The notes under the pieces were generated by a model. The model made no database searches. It was not told where the DNA came from and saw only the letters and a program-made list of their open reading frames with translations. Below, piece after piece: positions 55,848 to 64,000 of a DNA stretch of 64,000 nt (the stretch's first letter is position 1; the number at the start of each line of letters is the position of its first letter). The translations under genes were made by a program, and so were the position numbers. This DNA comes from Ctena decussata (lineage: Eukaryota > Mollusca > Bivalvia > Lucinida > Lucinidae), in the NCBI GenBank assembly GCA_963989385.1, contig OZ022509.1, forward strand, positions 53,460,271 to 53,524,270. Direction: 5' to 3'.

Positions 55848-56195
55848 AACGTATGTAAAGCGACGTTTGATTGGATAACGTCAAAAATTTGCGACCTATG
55901 ATATACTGTCGGAAATCCGACGTCATTACAGAATGTTGCTTCTAATTGGCTGACCTTTTGGTTTACGCGTCTGAAAGTGCTTGCAATGGGTGCAAAGTAT
56001 TATACTTTGAAAGGTAAAAAATTTAAAAAGTGCATTAGAATGGGATAGCTGTATTGAAAATTGTCATTTGGGGAGGTAAATCGTCGGTTTTATGGTCGCA
56101 AATTGCGTTTTACGGCTCCGCCATACAACGAAATTTCAACCATAAAACCGACAAGTTACCTCCCCAAATGACCATTTTCAGTACAGTTATACCCT
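55848..56195 (-). mobile_element. Composite palindromic element, copy 3 (inverted)
   Basis: Reverse orientation relative to copy 2, beginning AAGCGACGTTTGATTGGATA and ending ACAGTTATACCCT. With copy 2 it forms an inverted repeat of about 760 bp with a ~50-bp spacer. Confidence 0.85.
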
Positions 56196-57394
56196 AAATA
56201 CGGCTGTGTTTCCGGCGTACTAATGCTTTGCATCAATGTTTTATTGAATGTATAACAACCTGTCCATTTCGCCATGCTGCGCTTGGAAATGCGTAGGAAT
56301 ATCTTCATACTCTGCCGACTGTTTACATACGGCTTGTAATGATTAATGAGATCCCTGAAACTGCTTGTAATAAATCAAAAACGTACAGATTCAATGCAAT
56401 TTTGGCCTGATTTCCATCAACTAGAGATAGCTCCCTAAATATAACTCGGTGACGCAATTTCAGGTCGAACTGACCATGAAAATGTCAAGATAGCAGAATA
56501 AATGAAAATAGTTATAAAAACATCATTCGTGCCAACTTGTTAGGCTTTTAGATCATGAGAAAAAAATAAACTTCATCTTTTTATAGTACTGGTGATCTGT
56601 ATTGAAAACCATATTTCCTTCTTATATATTATCTGAACACAGGGATACAATCGATTCTTAAAGCCAATGCCACCTTAGTATGAGGGTCTGATATTTCGGA
56701 GTTAATACTTTATACACGTATAAAAAATATGAAAATCAAAATACAGATATTTATCATGACACAAAATTACCTCTCTTTAAATTAAGGCGACCTTAACTTT
56801 GAGGAATGTTTGTAAATCGGAGCCCTGAGATGTGATGCCGTGCGTGCCATGCAAATCATGCAAGATACCATTTTGGGAAAATCGCCCGAGTCTCCTTGAG
56901 GATACAGAGATAAATAGTTAGAATACTGCGATATAAAACTATATATAAGAAAACCAAGTTCTGCTCAGGGAAGGTCAAAGGGTTTCCCTTCGGGGGCTAC
57001 GGTTTTCGCTAACCTTTGCTTAATGATGGTGAAATATTCTTGAAAGAGCCATAAACCCTATATCAAGAAACATCATTTCCACGCACCATGTTTGGGGATT
57101 GACTTTGAGTGACTAGGCAGAAAAAAAATAATTTAAACCACACTACGTTTGAAGTAAGTGAAATTTCATTTGATAAAAGATGAAATGACGTAGGTTGGAA
57201 TCGTAAGTCATATAAAAGCATCCACGCCTTTGTGTTATCTTTAAAGGATATAGATTAGCATCTGGATTGGTTTAAATTTGTTAGAATCAATTCTGCATCC
57301 AGAGATTATATCAATGCATTTACCGTTATCTTTGTGCGTTGCAATGATAAAAATTCTGAAATAGAAACGGCGGCCGTGAGAAAATCTGGCGACA
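56196..57394. other. Unassigned DNA inside the 2.57-kb element
   Basis: No gene or repeat could be supported over this stretch. Confidence 0.45.
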
Positions 57395-57591
57395 CTCTAA
57401 GCGCCAGCAATGAAAATAGCAGAAATTTCAAACAGCGTAGATCCTGATGAGGCAGCTCTTAATGACCTGCCTCATTTAGATTTACACTCTTTTACCCTCT
57501 AGTCCTTGAATTCTCAATATGATATATCTTGGACGAGGCATTTTTTTTCAAATTTTGAAATTTTGTCGTCTGCTTTTTGGCGCTTAAAGAA
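57395..57591 (-). mobile_element. TTAA MITE, AGCGCC family, diverged copy
   Basis: CTCTAAGCGCCAGC at the left and TTTGTCGTCTGCTTTTTGGC, then GCTTAAAGA at the right. Hairpin at 57429-57494 (GAGGCAGCTC/GACCTGCCTC, partly unpaired). The flanking TTAA sites are decayed. Confidence 0.8.
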
Positions 57592-57693
57592 TTAGAATTG
57601 AAATGAAGATACACAAAGCACAACCATCCAAGGAAAAGATGAGAGAGACGCAAGCAACAATGCGGAACAACCCAATAGGCACATGGTGTCAAA

Positions 57694-57752
57694 TGACGTC
57701 GTTCTAACGCCGATGCGACGTAATGACGTCGCATGGACGTCAGTAAGACGTC
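57694..57752. promoter_or_regulatory. Cluster of TGACGTC-type sites
   Basis: Within 60 bp there are TGACGTCG (twice), GGACGTCA, AAGACGTCA and GCGACGTAA: five GACGT words, several full TGACGTCA-like CRE palindromes. With no gene nearby, this may be motif repetition inside a mobile element. Confidence 0.35.
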
Positions 57753-57933
57753 ATTTAGACACACCCAGACACACCAAGCCAAACACAGAAAAATTAGATA
57801 GCAATACAACAAACATCAAAGGCCATATACAATACATAAAACTATTCCATCAAGGACACGCCGTTGAAACATAATTTAATCAACGCTGATTCCGCAACGT
57901 CATGACACGATGATTCAATGTTGATTCAACTCT

Positions 57934-58471
57934 TTGAGCCTACTTTGATAATGCATCTTTTTGCCCTTTTTCTATAGAAAAGATTGTCTGGTTTTAAATG
58001 TATGGTTTATTTATTTATACATTTATTTATTTATTCATTTTTCACACCATTAATCTGAATTTTTCCTTTGTCTTCGAGACATGATCTAAGGCAGTTTTTC
58101 ACGTGACGTGGCAGAAATAATTAAGTTTAAGTACATATATCATATTAAAGCATAGCAATATCACGCCTAGCGGTGCACTTTTATCATTGAATTACCGATA
58201 CTGCACATATATACCTTGATCCCGTCTGTCGTGATAGGGGATAAGTATGGGGATAAGTTTATAAAACAAGGCTACTCGAATCATCTGCAATCACTGGTGC
58301 TAATAGGGTGTGCAAGGAAACAGGGCTGTTGACAAAATTATGCTGCTCTTACGCATGTTACGGCATGCCTTAAGACAAGTTTTGTGAAGATGCCACTCAA
58401 TTTGTTGCATGCGCGGAATGCATAATAAAATTAACGATAATCATACACCTATAAATCGATTTGCGTGATCT
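57934..58471. other. Intergenic DNA with TTTA repeats
   Basis: A short (TTTA)n stretch near 58008-58040; otherwise nothing. Confidence 0.45.
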
Positions 58472-58676
58472 ACCGTAGTTAATGAAAGTATTGGAACGCC
58501 TTCAGCAATTACTGTGACTATCCTAAGAAATAACTAATTAATTTGATTATATATTTATGTATACAAATTTGCTAAGGAAACTGCAAACCGTGTAGATCCT
58601 GATTAGACTGCTCCCGAGCAGTCTGATCAGAGTCTGCACTATTTGCTCAGACACTTTAAACCCATGCTATATAGGG
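58472..58676. mobile_element. MITE relic with modular hairpin
   Basis: TACCGTAGTTAATG at the left recalls the CCGTARTGACC termini. The hairpin at 58583-58646 is GCAAACCGTGTAGATC with an AGACTGCTCCCGAGCAGTCT inner stem. The right terminus is not recognisable. Confidence 0.5.
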
Positions 58677-58682
58677 TAAATA

Positions 58683-58921
58683 TGAGTCGCGACACGAAAA
58701 AACCAACAAACTGGCATGTGCGCCCACCCAGGTCCTAGATCAGCCTGAGCATCCGCTCAGACCGATCAGAGTCTTCCCTGTGCACTTAAACGGTAGCTAA
58801 GAGTTTAAGCTACCTTCATGGGGGCAGCGAAGACTCCGCTCAGACTGGGCGGATGCCCAGGCTGATCTGAGTCTGCACTGGTCGCACAACCACTTTGTTG
58901 GTTTTCTCGTGTCGCGGCTCA
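58683..58921. mobile_element. TGAGCC palindromic MITE, copy 7
   Basis: TGAGTCGCGACACGAAAAAA to CTCGTGTCGCGGCTCA, with both long stems; TA precedes the left end. Confidence 0.9.
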
Positions 58922-59752
58922 ATTATGGTATTTACAGGATATGTAATTGTTGTCTGTCTGCACGTTCAGAGGTAATTAATCAGCATAGATACATGTAAAT
59001 CCAAAAGGAAAACCGACCCATGAATCAGATGGATGGGTGGCCGAGATCTGAATCATTGAGGTGACTGTTTTTGAAGGAAACTTTTCTGATTAGGCAAAGA
59101 TTTGTCGGCGCTGTTTTCAAAATTAAGGTGTACATGTATTTTTACACTTTCATTGACAGCAACTCTGCTATTTTTCATTTTGTCTTCTTTCTCAATAGGG
59201 ACCGACTCTAAGTTCTTTAGAGGCAAATCACTGCCCTCAATAGTAGACCTCATTTTCAAAGGGCTTCATTGTCTTGAGAAGCAAATAGGAAGTCACAAAA
59301 GTTGTTTTCCAGGAGGTCTACCAATACAATTTAAGGATACATAAATTGTAGCTGAAATTGGAAGAATCTGGTCAGCTTGCGCAGATGCTCCACTGCTGTT
59401 ACTCAACCATGCTGCTAAACATCCTCTTGGCTAGACTCATATGTGATTACGTTGTTTCTTAGTCAGCGTGTACTTGTACTACCGGGTTCAAAGCATTCTT
59501 GCTTTCTTTTGCTTCTTGAATACTGTCAAAAGAAATAAATCAAAAGAAATGATTAAGAGACTAACATAATGTAAACAAGTACTCCCTGCCTCTACAGTAC
59601 CTTGAAGAATTCTAAAAAGCGCACTTGCTGATTTTGCTCTCTGCAATCAGCGCATTTTATAATATTATAGCAGAGTTCATAGACTAGTACTGCATTTATG
59701 TGCAGTGAAATTGCAATAAGCTTATTTAGGAAGGTTTTGTTAAAAAGATAAT
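58922..59752. other. Unassigned DNA including repeat R5, copy 2
   Basis: 59190-59312 matches the R5 word order at 51745 and 61160 (GTAGACCTCATTTTCAAAGG then GCTTC). The 80-codon frame at 59102-59344 crosses it and is not supported as a gene. Confidence 0.4.
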
Positions 59753-59990
59753 TGAGCCGCGACACGACAAAACCAACAATGTGGTTGTGCGCCCAGCGCA
59801 GACTCAGATCAGCCTGGGCATCCGCCTAGTCTGATCAGAGTCTTCGCTGTCCGCATGGAGGTAGTTTGGGCCGTTAGCTACCCTTTAAGCGCTTAGCGAA
59901 GAGTCTGATCAAACTGGGCGGATGCCCAGGCTGATCTGAGTCTGCGCTGGGCGCACAACCACTTTGTTGGTTTTCTCGCGTCGCGGCTCA
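59753..59990. mobile_element. TGAGCC palindromic MITE, copy 8 (best preserved)
   Basis: TGAGCCGCGACACGACAAAA to CTCGCGTCGCGGCTCA. Outer arms pair over about 75 bp (including TTGTGCGCCCAGCGCAGACT), and the interior GTAGTTTGGGCCGTTAGCTA links two nearly equivalent halves. A good reference copy for the family. Confidence 0.95.
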
Positions 59991-60157
59991 ATTATAAAAA
60001 TGCTTTAACAGTCGTAGTATGCCTTTGTTTATGACAAGTTGCTATGCACCAGACAGCAAGTCTGGTTACAGTTGGAGCAAATTCAAATCTATTTAGTGGG
60101 GACATAAAAACAAGGGTTGAATTTGTCTCAAATGTTCGTAATTGTTGTTGTGTTATT

Positions 60158-60410
60158 GTTTTACGTCAACGGTAAACAGCTATGGTCATGTCGGGCCGGT
60201 CAGTTAACCTAACCACACCATTCCTGGGAAAGCTTAGACCTCCTAAGTGGTTAACCATTACTAAGTGCACTTACTTTCGCCAGTAACTGACACCTGCCCT
60301 TCTTGAATCAGCGGAAGGGAAAACAAAAGTAAGTGGCCGGACCGGGTACCGAACCCGGGACCTCTGGCTCTTGAGTCAGACGCGCTACCGACTGCACTAC
60401 GCGGCCCGGC
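60158..60410 (-). mobile_element. tRNA-derived SINE, family 1, full-length head
   Basis: The minus-strand head GCCGGGCCGCGTAGTGCAGT has an A-box-like TAGTGCAGTCGG, a CTCAAGA loop and a B-box variant GGTTCGGTACCC. The 5' and 3' sides of the head (GCCGGGC and GTCCGGC) can still pair like a tRNA acceptor stem. The body matches 2863-3126. The tail is short and the target duplication unclear. Confidence 0.85.
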
Positions 60411-60708
60411 ACTTTCAGAATTGTGGTAGGCCTTTGATTTTGCTTGTGAATAGTTTGCAGGAGGGGCATATTGATTTGTTCCAAGCCCGTTATTGCACCT
60501 GCCACCAGACTGGCTGTCTGGTTCACTACGCTTTGTGGTTGGATTTGTCTTAACTACTGTTAATTGGGAAGGTGTGTTACAGTTAAATCATGGTTTGTCC
60601 TTTTGTATCAGCAGATTAGGGAATGGACAAATTATGGTATAACTGTTACATACCACGACATAAGAGTAGATCTTGCACACTACGAAATATACCTTGCTGA
60701 AATTTACG
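60411..60708. other. Intergenic DNA, nothing recognised
   Basis: No supported feature. Confidence 0.4.
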
Positions 60709-60951
60709 TGGGGTGGTGGTCGGGCGATGGCGCTGGTTATAACTTCCAGTGCCGGGGCGTCCTACTTAATTGGATAAAAGTAGGACAAGGGCCTACCGTA
60801 CTTGCAGAAGGTGCGGGCGGGGGATATTGAATATTTTTTTCTCTCGTCTATCATTTATCCTTTCTTTCTCCCTCTCTCTTGGGGACGGTCGATATAGACT
60901 GAAATACTGTCTCAAAGGGCTGTTAAAGCCCAAACAACCAACCAAACAAAA
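60709..60951 (+). mobile_element. SINE family 3, second complete copy
   Basis: GGTGGTGGTCGGGCGATGGC start, AACTTCCAGTGCCGGGGCGT, GATATAGACTGAAATACTGT and a CAAACAACCAACC tail. An imperfect duplication, GAAATTTACG (60699-60708) and GAAAATTTATG (60952-60962), flanks it. Confidence 0.85.
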
Positions 60952-60962
60952 GAAAATTTATG

Positions 60963-62153
60963 TTTTCTGACAAGGGTGGTATAAAAAGTTAACCACAATT
61001 TGTTTCGCAAATAGGCCCAATAATCCACTCACTGAAGGTCTTGGGTTATCTCCCCGCGCAGGCAGAAAACAGTTGTATAAAATACTACATTTCAACTAAC
61101 TTTTTTAAATGGATACACATTTAGTGGAAGCAACTCTGTCTTGTTTTCATTTTTGCATCCCTTCACCATGGGGGTCAACTCTTAAAGGAAAGAATTTGCT
61201 CCTCTTGGAGCAAATTCTTTCTCTTGGAGCAAATTCTTTCCTTTCAGAGTAGACTCCATTTTAGAAGGGCTACATCTCCCAGGGAAGCAAACATGAAATC
61301 ACAAAAAAGTTCCTCTTTATAAAAATGGCGGAAAAACCTGGAAGGGCATCCCTACACCTTAAAAGCATACACCTTGAAAAAAAGTTCTTAGCTTTCGTAG
61401 TACATACCTGTTTCTTACCTGATTGACAGTTTGATGTAACATGTTAACATGAAACACTGTCTATTACTAGGTATTATGAACTTGCTGTCTAGATCTGATT
61501 AGACAGAGTGATATCAGCATCAGAATTTGTATCTTATGCGAACGTGGGAACTGCACATGTAACGTTACGATGCTGTTTCCGATGCAAGTGCATTGTTTGG
61601 TGGAGTAAACATCATCAACGTGGAAAACTAGCAGACATACAGCATGGATCGAAATGCCTGTTATTCGGGCAAGGCAGATCCCTTTCCAATATGACCCCAA
61701 AGTATGTACGCCAGTCTCGTATTAACTCTGCTGTAAGATATTTTACTCCCTTAAACGACCCCGAAATTCTAGGTCCGTCTTCTAAGACGGATCTAGATTT
61801 TTGGGTTTTTTAGAGGGAAAAAACTCGGCTAATATCCAGTAAAATAGGTTACGTCTATGGACGCCAGTGCAGTGTGCTGACGTTGTGACCACCTACCGGA
61901 ACCACGTGCTAAAATATACCTGAAAATATTAAAAACCTAACTATTTACTTGTCATATATTCAGACTGAAAGTAATGCCGCGAGGCTTTAATATATACTTC
62001 ATGCAATTCGTCTTTCGTCCGGCAAGGTTTTAGCAACAATTTAGCTTCGGTCGATTTGTTTGAGAAAAAAAAGTGTGAGAAAAGAGTTAAAATCAACAAA
62101 TTTCATATATTCAAGAAATTAAGATACAGTCTAATTTTATTGAAACGATCCTC
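60963..62153. other. Unassigned DNA with R5 copy 3 and a hairpin
   Basis: 61160-61308 is repeat R5; its tip AAGAATTTGCTCC/GGAGCAAATTCTT is perfect and the right arm is duplicated. At 61741-61816 CCCTTAAACGACCCC and its partner TGGGTTTTTTAGAGGG enclose TCCGTCTT/AAGACGGA, another small foldback. Frames at 61326-61430 and 61508-61813 have no recognisable domain. Confidence 0.45.
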
Positions 62154-62165
62154 AGTATGATGTAT

Positions 62166-62434
62166 TTGGTTGGTTGGTTGATTTGATGCTTAACGTCCAC
62201 GGTAAGCAACTAAGGTCATATCGGGACGGTCATTTAACCTAACCACACTATTCTTCGGCAGGCTTAGACCTTCTAAGCGGTTAACCAGTACTAAGTGCAC
62301 ATATTTTCGCCAGTAACTGACAACTGCCCTTCTTGAATCAGCGGAAGGAGAAACGAAAGTATGTGGCCAGACCGGGATTCGAACCCAGGACTTACGAGTC
62401 AGGTGCCCTACCGATTGCGCTACCCGGCCCGGCC
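62166..62434 (-). mobile_element. tRNA-derived SINE, family 1, with 12-bp TSD
   Basis: AGTATGATGTAT is repeated exactly at 62154-62165 and 62435-62446. The minus-strand head GGCCGGGCCGGGTAGCGCAA has A-box TAGCGCAATCGG and B-box GGTTCGAATCC, then the body and a tail of CAACCAACCAACC type. A few bases are missing in the anticodon arm compared with the other copies. Confidence 0.95.
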
Positions 62435-62454
62435 AGTATGATGTATGAAATTGA

Positions 62455-62657
62455 TGGATGGATGGATGAGTTGCGATTTTACGTCCTTTTCAACAGTATT
62501 TTAGTCATATCAGGACGATGGGCGGATGATAATGAAAGGCTGTGTGCAGTGGAACCCCGTTTACTATGGAAAGAACTCCGCCTCCGGCGGGGCTCGAACC
62601 CGCGACCGCTAGATCAGGAGGCCAGCACTTAACCCACAGAGCTACCGGGGCTCCTCC
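62455..62657 (-). mobile_element. tRNA-derived SINE, family 2, with 13-bp TSD
   Basis: TGTATGAAATTGA is repeated exactly at 62442-62454 and 62658-62670. The minus-strand head GGAGCCCCGGTAGCTCTGTG has A-box TAGCTCTGTGG, a CTCCTGA anticodon-like loop and B-box GGTTCGAGCCC, ending in a (CCAT)n tail. It is the type copy of family 2 for this window. The frames at 62333-62632 and 62505-62858 run across it and are not genes. Confidence 0.95.
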
Positions 62658-62670
62658 TGTATGAAATTGA

Positions 62671-64000
62671 AAAACAGCGCAAAAACTAGAATTATACTGC
62701 GGGTGCGGGTTTAAAGATTTTGACATTAAACCAATTTTTCGTAAAATTTTCACACATTTTGAGAATCTTGTAAAAGTCATCTGAGGTCCAGATAATAGGC
62801 TTTTGAGAAATCTTGTCAGACACTTTACTCTAGTGTCAGCATTTGTCCAAAAACGCACCCTTTACATGCACTTCCGGGTTGAAAGCACAAACTTTCATCG
62901 GCATTTACGCCGGCGGTAGTCCTGGAATTTTAAAGAAAACAACATGCGTGCAGAGACCTTGGGCCGTTATTGAAAACAACGAGAAATTTATTTGTAACGA
63001 GCCCATGTAAACGTTAAAAGAAAACACTCATTAAACGTCAAGTTTGCTTTAACCTCAATAAAAGTCGGAGTTACGTCCCTTTATATACAAATGCCATCCT
63101 CATTAGTTGAACCGTTGTCAGCATTCTGACAATAACTGGTGACCACTAGTGTGATAAACACCCTGATTTCCTTGATAAAGAAGCGTTACTGTCATAAATT
63201 CCTACGTGGCCCAAAACCAGAAAGTTGCATTTTATTGGCTTCAAGTGTATTAGTAAATAAACGAAATAATAATAAAAAGAATAAAACATTATAATTAAAA
63301 AAAAGTAGGTAAAAAATCTCAATTTGAACTCTCTAAAACGAGACATCTCCGAATTTTAAAAATTTCATATCAAATGGCGACGAGTGTGATATTCTATTAT
63401 AATATGACCAATGTTCTTTAACAATGACACTAAACATACGTGACCATGTGATCTTTTGAAAGGGAAATCACCCTATAAAATCTGCCATTGAGATTTTGTT
63501 GAAACTTCACATAGTGGTAGAATATTATATACTGAGTGAAAAATGGAAATAAAAAAATGGGGTCACCGTACTACTTTTTGAGATAATGCAGCGCCATCTA
63601 TGTGCCTGTGTGAAACATGGCTATGTCTATTTCGAAGACTTTATACGAGATAATAGATGACCGATCGTTTCGAAATAAAGATTCATGAACTCTACTTTCT
63701 TGTCTCTTTGTTTGAACATCAAAATTCCCATCGTCGTTTGCCTCATTATATACGATATTTACAATTTTTTATTTCCCGCCGTTTTGCGGTATTGGAAAAA
63801 ACGTGGAATTCCTTTCATAAAAAAAGTTCCACCATTGAAATTTTTATATATTTTTGATATGGTACAGGATTGATCAACCCCGTGCAAATAAGCTAATAAA
63901 AAATATAGGTCATCGGCCAAATATTCGAGTTATGGAAGGAAAACCACTTTTAATTGGCGCGGTTTTCATAAAAGCGCCTTCACGTCAATGTTTTTTGCGT
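62671..64000. other. AT-rich DNA to the window end, nothing recognised
   Basis: No repeat family shared with the rest of the window was seen, and the few 60-66-codon frames show no domain. It may be ordinary intergenic or intronic DNA. Confidence 0.45.

Larger units (their letters stand above)
55366..57933. mobile_element. ~2.57-kb TIR element with GTTGAATCAAC termini
   Basis: The left end has GTTGAATCAACATTGAATCA and further ATGACGTTGAATT and GGTTGAATCAACG words. The right end, reversed, has the same first 20 bases and then CATGACGTTGCGG. It encloses the inverted composite pair, a TTAA MITE and a TGACGTC cluster. I see no transposase, and the interior may mostly be later insertions. Target duplication not determined. 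Confidence 0.55.

Noticed and set aside
61326..61430. Short frame starting ATGGCGGAAAAACC as a first exon
   Set aside because: It is only about 33 codons, has no supported splice site and no recognisable continuation in the following kilobases.

Overview
This window looks like AT-rich, repeat-dominated genomic DNA of a mollusc, most likely a marine bivalve. That is an inference from the repeat types: tRNA-headed SINEs, many palindromic MITEs, and a pearl/CvA-type element with ~160-bp tandem repeats and a GACG/GACA microsatellite tail. I find no protein-coding gene, RNA gene, prokaryotic operon or viral gene that I can support. All open frames are short, and most fall inside repeats.

Layout. 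0-14 kb: isolated MITEs, two tandem repeats, a mariner-type element, SINEs, and a 2.2-kb element made of two ~610-bp inverted arms (10.63-12.86 kb). 14.2-26.5 kb: a mosaic array of one ~5-kb unit. Its core is a ~4.05-kb element bounded by TTAA and CCCTCTG termini (15491-19547), with an inverted second copy (22365-26395) and two end fragments. 26.9-30.2 kb: two TIR elements packed with short repeated motifs. 30.6-39.6 kb: a large inverted duplication, arms about 30585-33868 and 36888-39645. Each arm picked up different insertions after duplication, so each serves as the empty-site control for the other. 40-43.1 kb: TTAA MITEs and the pearl-like element. 44.34-53.97 kb: two 4.7-5.0-kb TTAA-bounded units head to tail, sharing one TTAA. 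54.7-64 kb: TA-type MITEs, a ~2.57-kb TIR element with GTTGAATCAAC termini, SINEs with clean target duplications, and largely featureless DNA.

The unifying observation is a modular hairpin. An outer stem close to GCAAACAGTGTAGATC paired with GATCTACACTGTTTGC encloses an inner stem of changing sequence. It sits at the centre of several MITE families whose ends and target duplications (TTAA or TA) differ. Comparing the duplicated arms shows target duplications directly: TA for the palindromic TGAGCC family and a mariner-type element, TTAA for the CCCTTAAAGCGCC family, and TGTAC (or GTAC) for a CCCGGATCC family. All positions were read by eye; alignments and database searches were not run.
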